A DNA stretch of 64,000 bases, from assembly GCA_003243275.1 (NCBI GenBank), contig QFQR01000004.1:1-64000 (forward strand), given 5' to 3'. Both the position numbers and the translations under genes were made by a program. The notes under the pieces are model-generated. The model saw nothing but the letters and a program-made list of their open reading frames with translations. It was not told the origin of the DNA and searched no databases. The DNA comes from Leifsonia xyli (GTDB lineage: Bacteria > Actinomycetota > Actinomycetes > Actinomycetales > Microbacteriaceae). Shown piece by piece: positions 24,378 to 31,257 of the stretch (within the stretch, counting starts at the first letter, position 1; each line of letters opens with the position of its first letter).

Positions 24378-25256
24378 ATGGGATCAGCGTTGACCTCCAT
24401 CGGATTGCCCGTCGCCCTCGGCATCATCATGTTCGGGCTGGGCCTCTCGCTCCGGCCGGCCGACTTCGCCCGCGTGGCGAAGCATCCGAAAGCCGTCGTG
24501 ATCGCGCTCGTCTGCCAGCTGCTCCTGCTGCCGGCGCTCTGCCTCGGTCTCGTGGTGCTGTTCCAGCTGCCGCCCGTGCTCGCGGTCGGCATGATGCTGC
24601 TCGCGGCCTCCCCCGGAGGCACCACCGCGAACCTCTACAGCCACCTGTTCCGCGGCGACGTGGCGCTCAACATCTCGCTCACCGCGGTCAACTCGGTGAT
24701 CGCGGTGTTCACGCTGCCGCTCATCACGAATCTCGCGATCGGATGGTTCCTCCCCGAGCAGGAGGAGCTCGGAGTGCAGTTCGCGAAGGCGGTCGAGGTG
24801 TTCGCGATCGTGCTGCTGCCTGTGCTGCTCGGGATGCTGGTGCGCTGGTGGAAGCCCGCGTTCGCGGATCGCATGGACAAGCCGGTGCGCATCGCCTCGA
24901 TGGTGATCCTCGCGGTGGTGATCGCGGGCGCGATCGTGTCGAACTGGGCGCTGCTCGCCGAGAACGCGGGGCGACTCGCCCTCATCACCGTCGTCTTCTG
25001 CGTGCTCTCCCTCGCGATCGGCTTCGTCGTGCCACGCCTGTTCCGGGTGGAGCCGCGGCAGGCGGTGGCGAGCTCGTTCGAGATCGGCATCCACAACGCG
25101 ACGCTCGCGATCGTGATCGCGCAGACGGTGATCGGCAGCGTCGAGATGTCGCTCCCGGCTGCCGTCTACGGCGTGCTCATGTTCTTCGTCGCGCTCGGCT
25201 GGGGCTTCCTCATCCGGCGACTCGTGCCGGCGGGCGCGCCCTCGCCGCGGGAGTGA
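24378..25256 (+). CDS. Bile acid:sodium symporter family (BASS) transporter
   Basis: A 292-aa membrane protein with about 9-10 helices of the SBF/BASS family. Diagnostic stretches: LGIIMFGLGLSLRPADFARV near the N-terminus, LLAASPGGTTANLYSHLFRGDVALNISLTAVNS (the family's SPGG..SN crossover region), and ASSFEIGIHNATLAIVIA (the E-x-G-x-Q/H-N motif of the second crossover). Bacterial members import organic anions such as pantoate, pyruvate or keto acids with Na+; which one is not readable here. It stands alone, divergent from the lipoprotein gene and convergent with the monooxygenase gene, with the paired-palindrome element in between. Confidence 0.9.
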   Translation: MGSALTSIGLPVALGIIMFGLGLSLRPADFARVAKHPKAVVIALVCQLLLLPALCLGLVVLFQLPPVLAVGMMLLAASPGGTTANLYSHLFRGDVALNISLTAVNSVIAVFTLPLITNLAIGWFLPEQEELGVQFAKAVEVFAIVLLPVLLGMLVRWWKPAFADRMDKPVRIASMVILAVVIAGAIVSNWALLAENAGRLALITVVFCVLSLAIGFVVPRLFRVEPRQAVASSFEIGIHNATLAIVIAQTVIGSVEMSLPAAVYGVLMFFVALGWGFLIRRLVPAGAPSPRE

Positions 25257-25382
25257 CGGACTCGTCGAGGGAGATGCGTCTCCCTCCGCGGCGCCGTTTC
25301 TCCCCCGGCGGCCGAGCCCACGCGGAGGACCCGCGCCCCCGCATCCGCCCCCCACCCCCGACATCCCGTCGATGTTGGGCCT

Positions 25383-25453
25383 CAAACGCTGCAGCGTTTG
25401 GTGGGGCGCGGCAGAGATTGCCGCAGCGGAACCGCAAGCGCTACAGCGTTTGG
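25383..25453. repeat. Paired-palindrome intergenic element, copy 2
   Basis: CAAACGCTGCAGCGTTTG (25383-25400) is a perfect 18-bp palindrome; CAAGCGCTACAGCGTTTGG (25435-25453) is its imperfect partner. Their centres (25391.5 and 25443.5) are exactly 52 bp apart, as in copy 1 at 10241. The spacer can form GCGGCA...TGCCGC. Here the element sits between convergent genes, so it is not a promoter operator in the simple sense. Confidence 0.8.
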
Positions 25454-25504
25454 CACCACCACCCGGCACGGCGGCGGCGGGGCGGCGAGGGGTGGCGCGA
25501 AGGC

Positions 25505-26941
25505 TCAGACGTTGAGGTCGACGCGTTCCGAGGTGGTGGCGACCGCGGTCGACAGCTCGCCTCCGATGCGGTAGAGCGCGCCCTTGTGGTCGTCGGGGAG
25601 GCGGTCGCCCGCGCCGTGCAGCTTGTTGCGGAGCGTGCCGGGCTCGTAGGAGGTCGGGTAGGCGCCGCGCCTCTGCAGTTCGGGAACGATGAACTCGACG
25701 ATGTCCTCGAAGGTGCCTGGCGTGATCGCGTAGGCGAGGTTGAACCCGTCGACGTCGGTGTAGTCCACCCACTCCTGCAGCAGGTCGGCGATCGTCGACG
25801 CGCCGCCGACCAGGGTCGGGCCGAGCCCGCCGATGGCGCCGTTCAGCGCGATGTCGCGCACCGTGAACTCCGCACCGTGCTTCGCCGACTCGGCGAAGTT
25901 CTGCACCGTCGACTGGATGGCGTTCGACTTGACGTTGCCGACCGGCTCGTCGAGGTCGTACTGCGACAGGTCGATGCCCATCCAGCCCGACATGAACACG
26001 AGCGCACCCTCGGGCGAGGCGTAGCGCAGGTAGTCCTCGTACTTCGCCTGGGCCTTCTCGTCGCTCTCGTCGGTGACGACCGTGACGAGCGTGTAGATGC
26101 GCGCCGCGTACCGGTCGCGTCCGGCGGCCTCGAGCGCGTCGCGGATGCGCGAGACGGTGCCCTTCAGCACCTCCTTGGTCGGCGCCGCGACGAAGATCGC
26201 CTCGGCGTTGCCCGCCGCGAAGGCGATGCCGCGCGGCGAGGCGCCCGCCTGGTAGATCACGGGCGAGCGCTGCGGCGACGGCTCGGTGATGTGGATGCCG
26301 GGCACCGTGTAGTGCTTGCCGTAGTGGCGGATCTCGTGCACCTTCTCCGGGCGGGTGAAGACCCCGGTCTCGCGGTCGCGCACGACCGCGTCGTCCTCCC
26401 AGGAGCCCTCCCACAGCTTGTAGAGCACCTCGAGGTACTCGTCGGCCTGGTCGTAGCGGTCGTCGTGCTCGAGCTGGTCGTCGTGGCCCATGTTGCGCGC
26501 GGCGCTCGGCAGGTAGCCGGTGACGACGTTCCAGCCGACGCGGCCCTTCGTCAGGTGGTCGAGCGTCGACATCCGCCGGGCGAAGGGGTACGGGTGCTCG
26601 TAGGCGGTTCCCGCGGTGACGCCGAATCCGAGGTGCTTGGTGACCGCGGCCATCGCCGACACGAGCAGCACGGGGTCGTTGACGGGAACCTGCGCGCCGT
26701 TGCGGATGGCGGCCTCGTTGGTGCCGCCGTAGACGTCGTAGGTGCCGAGCACATCCGCGATGAACACGCCGTCGAAGGTGCCCCTCTCGAGCAGCCGGGC
26801 GAGGTTCGTCCAGTACTCGATGTCCTTGTAGGTCTCGGAGCGGTCGTCGGGGTGCCGCCACATGCCGGAGGACTGGTGGGCGACGCAGTTCATGTCGAAC
26901 GCGTTGAAGCGGATCTGGCGGGGCGCGGTCTGCTCGGTCAC
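25505..26941 (-). CDS. LLM-class FMN-dependent monooxygenase (NtaA/SnaA/DszA/SoxA family)
   Basis: A 478-aa TIM-barrel flavoprotein. Seen: N-terminal IRFNAFDMNCVAHQSSGMWRHPDDR, typical of the NtaA/DszA group; then LARLLERGTFDGVFIADVLGTYDVYGG, AAVTKHLGFGVTAGTAYEHPYPFARRMSTLDHLTKGRVGWNVVTGYL (flavin-binding core) and SPQRSPVIYQAGASPRGIAFAA. The length and insertions fit monooxygenases acting on nitrilotriacetate, EDTA, dibenzothiophene or alkylated sulfur and nitrogen compounds; the substrate cannot be assigned. These enzymes need a separate NADH:FMN reductase, which is not adjacent. ATG 26941. Confidence 0.9.
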   Translation of the reverse strand: MTEQTAPRQIRFNAFDMNCVAHQSSGMWRHPDDRSETYKDIEYWTNLARLLERGTFDGVFIADVLGTYDVYGGTNEAAIRNGAQVPVNDPVLLVSAMAAVTKHLGFGVTAGTAYEHPYPFARRMSTLDHLTKGRVGWNVVTGYLPSAARNMGHDDQLEHDDRYDQADEYLEVLYKLWEGSWEDDAVVRDRETGVFTRPEKVHEIRHYGKHYTVPGIHITEPSPQRSPVIYQAGASPRGIAFAAGNAEAIFVAAPTKEVLKGTVSRIRDALEAAGRDRYAARIYTLVTVVTDESDEKAQAKYEDYLRYASPEGALVFMSGWMGIDLSQYDLDEPVGNVKSNAIQSTVQNFAESAKHGAEFTVRDIALNGAIGGLGPTLVGGASTIADLLQEWVDYTDVDGFNLAYAITPGTFEDIVEFIVPELQRRGAYPTSYEPGTLRNKLHGAGDRLPDDHKGALYRIGGELSTAVATTSERVDLNV

Positions 26942-27083
26942 CGGAGCATCCTCCCGGCTGGCGGACGCGGAGGCGACTCCTGCGGTAACGCTCCGTCATC
27001 CCGTGTCACGCGACGACACATGCGCCTCGCGCGGGATGCGGAGACCGCGGCCCCCCGACCGCGGCCTCCGCCGTGGGGCCGGC

Positions 27084-28013
27084 TCAGTGCCGGCGGCCGA
27101 TCACCACCCGTGAGACGAGTGCGACCCCCGCCGCGAGCAGCAGCCCCGCGAGGGCGAGCGCGGTCAGTGCGCCCTCCACCCCGGTTGCGGCGAGCGCCGA
27201 GACGCTGAGGGCGGCGAGCTGCGTGCCGCCCCCACCGGATCCGGTGCCACCCGCGGCACGCGGCCCGACGGGCACCGCGGGCTCCCCCGTCCCCGCAGGC
27301 GCTGCTGCCTGCGAGCCCGTCGTCTCCGCGCTCCCCAGCACCGAGACGGCGTTCCCCCCGAGCTGCACCGGCGCCCCCGCGCCCGTGCGCAGTTGCGTGC
27401 CGCTCAGCGTCCCGTTCTCTCCGCTCGTCGACCCCTCCTGGTCGCTCTCGGCGGTCGAACCGGATGCGGTGCCTGCGCCGTCGGACGACGCATCCCCCAG
27501 CACCGAGATGGCGTTGCCGCCGAGCGTCACGGGCGCCCCGACCCCGCCGAGCAGCTGCGTGCCCGACAGTGTGCCGTCGGCACCGTCCGTTCCGCCGTCG
27601 GATGCGCCGACCGGGCCCCCCGACCCGGCCGGCGGCGTCTCCGCGCCGCTGCTGGAGGCGTTCCCCAGCAGCGAGATGGCGTTGCCGCCGAGCGTCACCG
27701 GAACGCGCGCGTCGGCGAGCGCCTGAGTTCCGCCGGCGATCCCGCCCGCGCCATCCGTGGTTCCCGATGGGCCGGAGCCCGCCGCGGCGGGCGAGCCGGA
27801 TGTGCTGCCCTGCGACGAGGCGTCGCCGAGCAGGGAGATGGCGTTGCCGCCGAGCTGGACGGGCAGCTGGATGCTCGGCGCGGCCTGCGTGCCCGAGGCG
27901 ATGCCGTCCTCCCCCGAGGTTCCCGTGTCGGCGTGCGCGACGCCCACTCCGAGGGCCAGGAAGCCCCCGGTGACGAGGACGGTCCACAGCCCTCGTGAGA
28001 CGTATGTGTTCAT
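27084..28013 (-). CDS. Cysteine-free chaplin-like surface protein with LAATG sorting signal
   Basis: A 309-aa exported protein: signal peptide 1-28 (cleavage after AHA), four repeats at residues 36-69, 89-123, 145-179 and 199-233, a Gly/Ala/Pro linker, then LAATG (274-278), a 21-residue hydrophobic helix and RVVIGRRH. Each repeat reads G-(I/T)-x-(S/G)-G-T-Q-x(7-8)-P-V-(Q/T)-L-G-G-N-A-(I/V)-S-(L/V)-L-G, aligning without gaps with the chaplin domain (GVLSGN...PVNVCGNSVNVIG) except that the chaplin Cys is Gly. Long chaplins of Streptomyces are wall-anchored by class E sortases through LAXTG, the same signal and sortase type seen here. A role as amyloid-like surface coat is inference. It lies 99 nt downstream of another exported protein, same strand. 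Confidence 0.82.
   Translation of the reverse strand: MNTYVSRGLWTVLVTGGFLALGVGVAHADTGTSGEDGIASGTQAAPSIQLPVQLGGNAISLLGDASSQGSTSGSPAAAGSGPSGTTDGAGGIAGGTQALADARVPVTLGGNAISLLGNASSSGAETPPAGSGGPVGASDGGTDGADGTLSGTQLLGGVGAPVTLGGNAISVLGDASSDGAGTASGSTAESDQEGSTSGENGTLSGTQLRTGAGAPVQLGGNAVSVLGSAETTGSQAAAPAGTGEPAVPVGPRAAGGTGSGGGGTQLAALSVSALAATGVEGALTALALAGLLLAAGVALVSRVVIGRRH
27315..27908 (-). repeat. Four in-frame chaplin-like coding repeats
   Basis: DNA encoding residues 36-233 of the surface protein. The four cores repeat every 53-56 codons, and the segment coding for LGGNAISxLG is the best conserved at nucleotide level, pointing to tandem duplication. Confidence 0.8.
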
Positions 28014-28112
28014 GTTTTCGGCTCCTCACCGTGTCGATTGACGTCGCGTCCGGGTGGGCGCGACGGAACGTGTCCGCCCTGCCGCGGCTGCGGCGGGCAG
28101 AGTCGTTCCTCG

Positions 28113-28961
28113 TCAGTCGGGTGAGGTGTCGGTCGCGAAGACGGGTGAGAGGGGTGCGAGAGGCGTCGGGCGGCGCACACGCGCACCCACGAGCAGCAGG
28201 ATGAGGCCGAGGCCGATCACGGTCGCGGCCGGTCCGCCGGGTGGTCCACCCGCGGCGGACACGCTCGCCGGCGTCGCGGGAAGGGCGGCATCGCCTCCCA
28301 GCGGCATCTGCCCGGAGGGGAAGCCCGGCATCAGGGCACCGGGCATCAGTGCGCCCGGCACCGCGAGCCCGGCCGCGACCGCGGCCCCCGGGCGCAGGAG
28401 CACGGATGCCGCGAGCGCGCCGATCACGGAGGTTCCCGCATGTACCCCCGCGACCGGCGACTCGACAGCGGAGCCCGGGGTCGCCGAGCCGAGTGCGGCG
28501 CCGACGATCCCGTCGAGAACGGCGGGCAGCGGTGTCACGAGCTGCCCGATGGGCTGTTCCCCGAGCGCGCCGCCGACGATCGGCAGCGAGCCGACCGTGG
28601 AGCCGACAGCGCCGTCGAGGAGGGTGGTGGCCGGGTCGGTGAGCGTCGTGACGGGCGTGGCGTCGGCGATCGCGCCCGTGATCCCACCGGTGATCGCGCC
28701 GGTGATCCCACCGACGACGGGCACCTCGGCGACGCTGGGCACGCCGGCGACGGGCAGCGGGAGCGCCTCGTCGACGAGCTGGGCGGCACCGTTCACGAGC
28801 CCCCCGAGGGAGCCGGGGCCGTCGGCCGCGTGGGCGGCAGACGGGGCGAAGAGCGTCAGCAGACCGCCGGCCACGACCACAGCGGCACCGAGGAGGGCGC
28901 CGCGCCAGGGGTGTCGTGTGGTGGTGGCGACGTCGTCTCCGACGCCGCATGCCGGCTCCAT
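28113..28961 (-). CDS. Exported Gly/Pro/Ala-rich protein with C-terminal membrane anchor
   Basis: A 282-aa protein without a recognised family. An N-terminal charged tail of about 20 residues precedes the export signal GALLGAAVVVAGGLLTLFAPSAAHA (cleavage after AHA near residue 45). The mature part is low-complexity and hydrophobic, with near-repeats such as GGITGAITGGITGAI and P/V-rich stretches, almost no charge, and a GALMPGALMPGFPSGQMP stretch. A single helix, AATVIGLGLILLLVGA, and a short RVRRPTPLAPLSP tail end it; there is no LAXTG. It is upstream of and co-oriented with the chaplin-like gene, so the two probably form a surface-coat operon. Divergent from padR. Confidence 0.7.
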   Translation of the reverse strand: MEPACGVGDDVATTTRHPWRGALLGAAVVVAGGLLTLFAPSAAHAADGPGSLGGLVNGAAQLVDEALPLPVAGVPSVAEVPVVGGITGAITGGITGAIADATPVTTLTDPATTLLDGAVGSTVGSLPIVGGALGEQPIGQLVTPLPAVLDGIVGAALGSATPGSAVESPVAGVHAGTSVIGALAASVLLRPGAAVAAGLAVPGALMPGALMPGFPSGQMPLGGDAALPATPASVSAAGGPPGGPAATVIGLGLILLLVGARVRRPTPLAPLSPVFATDTSPD

Positions 28962-29072
28962 CGCCCCTCCTTACCGCGTTGTGCCAACGGGTCGGGGGTG
29001 TGACACCCCCCGGATGCGGCACACGATACGCCGATGATTGCTCGAAATCCAGGGCGAGCTTGCATCGCGATA

Positions 29073-29111
29073 GTTAACGATATATCGTTGACCTGTCGCG
29101 ATATCTCGCGA
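29073..29111. promoter_or_regulatory. PadR-type operator region
   Basis: AACGATATATCGTT (29076-29089) is a perfect palindrome extendable to 20 bp with one mismatch pair (29073-29092); a second near-palindrome, TCGCGATATCTCGCGA, is at 29096-29111. AT-rich ATAT-centred sites of this kind are typical PadR operators. It is 30-65 nt upstream of the padR ATG, suggesting autorepression. Confidence 0.72.
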
Positions 29112-29140
29112 AGTCCATGGTCATCGGAAGGAGAACGATC

Positions 29141-29803
29141 ATGAACCCGAAGCATTTCCGACGCCACGAGCGTCATGCCATGTTCCACCACGACCCGCGC
29201 AACCCCGGCGCACACGAGCCGGGCGACCCGGCAGGCCACAGCTCGCACGGCGAATTCGGAGTCCACGCACCCCTGCGCGGGATGCCGCCCTTCGGTCCGG
29301 GCTTCGGTCCGGGGTTCGGCCCCGGATTCGGCCCAGGCCCCTGGGGCGGACGCGGGCGGGGACGCGCGGGGCGCGGTGACATCCGCTCCGTCATCCTGTC
29401 GGTGCTCTCCGCCGGCCCCGCGAACGGCTACAGCGTCATCAAGACCATCGCCGAGCGCACCGCCGGCGCCTGGAAGCCGAGCCCCGGCTCGGTCTACCCG
29501 ACGCTGCAGCAACTCGTCGACGAGGAGCTCATCGAGGCCACCGGCGAAGGCCGGCGCACCGAGTACACGCTCACCGAGGCCGGTCGCGCCTACGTGGAGG
29601 AGAACTCCGACGAGCTCACCCGGGCCTGGGAGTCCGGCTCCCCCAAGCGCAGCGAGCAGGAACTCGCGTTCCAGCAGAGCGTCGGCAAGCTCATGGGCGT
29701 GGTCGGTCAGTTCCACCACGCCGCGAGCGACGCGCAGCGCCAGGCGGCGATCGCGAAGCTCGACGAGGTGCGCCGCGCGCTCTACCTCATCCTCGCGGAC
29801 TGA
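29141..29803 (+). CDS. PadR family transcriptional regulator with Gly/Pro-rich N-terminal extension
   Basis: A 220-aa winged-helix repressor. The PadR domain is at about residues 82-160 (IRSVILSVLSAGPANGYSVIKTIAE, SPGSVYPTLQQLVDEELIEA, YTLTEAGRAYVEE), followed by a dimerisation helix region ending in RRALYLILAD. The first 80 residues are an extension rich in His, Asp, Pro and Gly, including FGPG repeated four times, then GRGRGRAGRGD; this is absent from short PadR proteins and may be disordered. GGAAGGAG precedes the ATG at 29141. PadR-s2 proteins with such tails often control adjacent exporters or hydrolases; here the surface-protein genes (left) and an alpha/beta hydrolase (right) are the neighbours. 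Confidence 0.9.
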   Translation: MNPKHFRRHERHAMFHHDPRNPGAHEPGDPAGHSSHGEFGVHAPLRGMPPFGPGFGPGFGPGFGPGPWGGRGRGRAGRGDIRSVILSVLSAGPANGYSVIKTIAERTAGAWKPSPGSVYPTLQQLVDEELIEATGEGRRTEYTLTEAGRAYVEENSDELTRAWESGSPKRSEQELAFQQSVGKLMGVVGQFHHAASDAQRQAAIAKLDEVRRALYLILAD

Positions 29804-29860
29804 TCCGGCATCCGGATCACCGCACACGACGGCCGTCGGGGCACCCGCTCCGGCGGCCGT
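29801..29860 (+). terminator. Hairpins after padR
   Basis: TGATCCGG/CCGGATCA (29801-29819, including the padR stop codon) forms an 8-bp stem with a 3-nt loop, and 29829-29860 can form a second 11-bp stem with one mismatch. Together they probably end the padR transcript before the hydrolase gene. Confidence 0.6.
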
Positions 29861-29960
29861 CGGCGTGCTCGCCGGGAGCTGCGCCCGACCCACGGGGGCA
29901 CATCCGACTGTGGGCCGAGCGCACATACCGGGCTCGCCCGGCCGCCCGTAGGGTGGCGGG

Positions 29961-30725
29961 ATGCCCTACCTCACCCTCGGATCCGACGAGAGCTACTACG
30001 AGACCTCGGGAACCGGTGAGCCGCTCCTGCTGCTGCACGGCGGATACTGCTCCCTCGAGAACCTGCGGCCGCTCGGCGAGCGTCTGGCGGAGCGCTACGA
30101 GGTGCACGCGCCCGAGCGCACCGGGCACGGGCGAACCCCCGATCGTCCGGGGCCCTTCAGCTACGCCCGGATGCTCGACGAGACGGTCGCCTACCTCGAC
30201 GCCGCGGGGCTCGACACCGTGCACGTGGTCGGGTTCAGCGACGGCGGCATCCTCACCCTCCTGCTCGCGCTCGAGCACCCCGATCGCGTGCGGAGCATCG
30301 TGCCGATCAGCGCCAACATCGGCACCGACGGCTTCGTGCCCGACGACTACCCGCACGAGACCGTGCCGCGGGCCGCGCACGAGCAGCTCGACCGCGAGTA
30401 CGCGGAGCTCTCCCCCGACGGCCCCGAGCACGGCGCGGTCGTGCTCGAGAAGCTGCTCGCGATGTGGAAGGTCGAGCCGTCGATCCCGGCGGCCGCGCTC
30501 GCGCGCATCGACGCGCCCACGCTCGTGATGGCGGGTGAGCACGACGTGATCGCACGCGACCACACCGAGCTCATCGCGGCATCCATCTCCGGCGCGCGGC
30601 TCGTCGTGATGCCCGGCACCACCCACATGCTCGCGAGCGAGCGCACGGATGCCGTGGCGGATGAGGTGCTCGGCTTCCTCGGCGGGGTGCCGTCGGGGGC
30701 GGGGTCGGCATCCGGCCGGGGATGA
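29961..30725 (+). CDS. Alpha/beta hydrolase
   Basis: A 254-aa alpha/beta-hydrolase-fold enzyme. LLLLHGGYCSLENLRP is the oxyanion strand-loop (HGG), VVGFSDGGILTLLLALEHP the nucleophile elbow with Ser in G-F-S-D-G-G, VMAGEHDVI supplies the acid, and MPGTTHMLASE the catalytic His. The whole triad is present. The length and the HGG rather than HGxP motif place it among small esterases or epoxide-hydrolase-like proteins; substrate unknown. Preceded by the padR terminator, so it has its own promoter. Convergent with the RimB-like gene, 26 nt away. Confidence 0.85.
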   Translation: MPYLTLGSDESYYETSGTGEPLLLLHGGYCSLENLRPLGERLAERYEVHAPERTGHGRTPDRPGPFSYARMLDETVAYLDAAGLDTVHVVGFSDGGILTLLLALEHPDRVRSIVPISANIGTDGFVPDDYPHETVPRAAHEQLDREYAELSPDGPEHGAVVLEKLLAMWKVEPSIPAAALARIDAPTLVMAGEHDVIARDHTELIAASISGARLVVMPGTTHMLASERTDAVADEVLGFLGGVPSGAGSASGRG

Positions 30726-30751
30726 CGCGGCGGCGGCCGAGCGAGCGCTGA

Positions 30752-31231
30752 CTACGCGTCGCCGCGGTTGCGGCGGCGCATCGGCCGCGGTGCGCGATCG
30801 CCGAGGAAGGAGCGGGCCGAGTCGACCACGAAGCCGCGACTGAGCGCCTCGCGGCCGATCAGCATCCGGAACCCCATCGAGTCGCGGTTGCTGAGCGTCA
30901 CCTCGGCGTCGACACGATGGCCGACCAGCACGAGCGGAAGCGACACCACGAAACGCTCCTGCACGTGCCCCGAAGAGCTGCGCACGCGGCGTATATCGAG
31001 CACGGGGCACTCCACCCGCGCCTCGTCGGCATCCGAGCGCTGCCAGGGACGGATGCCGAACCGCACCCACGCGGCACCGTCCCGATCGAACGCCTCGACC
31101 TCGTAGGCGTGGATCGACGAGGTCTGCGCGCCCGTGTCGAGCTTCGCTTTGATCCACGGCACACCCACATCGGGCAGCTGAACCCACTCACGCCAGCCCG
31201 CGAGGGTGTTTGAATGGGTGCGCTCGCTCAC
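30752..31231 (-). CDS. RimB/retropepsin-like ATP-dependent zinc protease
   Basis: Family DUF785 ('ATP-dependent zinc protease'; RimB in pseudomonads). 159 aa from GTG 31231; an earlier GTG at 31255 would add eight residues and nearly touch the divergent rimK start. The aspartyl-protease-like motif LDTGAQTSS (D32-T-G) is intact, followed by the family's RVRSSSGHVQERFVVSLPLVLVGHRVDAEVTLSNRD and MLIGREAL. In pseudomonads RimB removes glutamates that RimK adds to ribosomal protein S6. Here it is divergent from rimK with under 30 nt between starts, the expected partner arrangement. The N-terminal GWREWVQLPDVGVPWIKAK matches the family start. Confidence 0.85.
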   Translation of the reverse strand: MSERTHSNTLAGWREWVQLPDVGVPWIKAKLDTGAQTSSIHAYEVEAFDRDGAAWVRFGIRPWQRSDADEARVECPVLDIRRVRSSSGHVQERFVVSLPLVLVGHRVDAEVTLSNRDSMGFRMLIGREALSRGFVVDSARSFLGDRAPRPMRRRNRGDA

Positions 31232-31257
31232 CGCACCATCTTGGCAGGGGCTCACCC

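Noticed and set aside
26942..27083. Possible terminator in the C/G-rich gap before the monooxygenase gene
   Set aside because: Several overlapping weak stems (CCGCGG, GGCC) compete and none stands out, so no feature was called.
27315..27908. Regularly spaced repeats that could suggest CRISPR
   Set aside because: Period is about 160 bp, repeats are coding and diverged, and there are no cas genes.
27393..28041. Apparent repeat proteins in other frames over the chaplin-like gene
   Set aside because: Periodicity comes from the four coding repeats; only the leftward frame has signal peptide and sorting signal.
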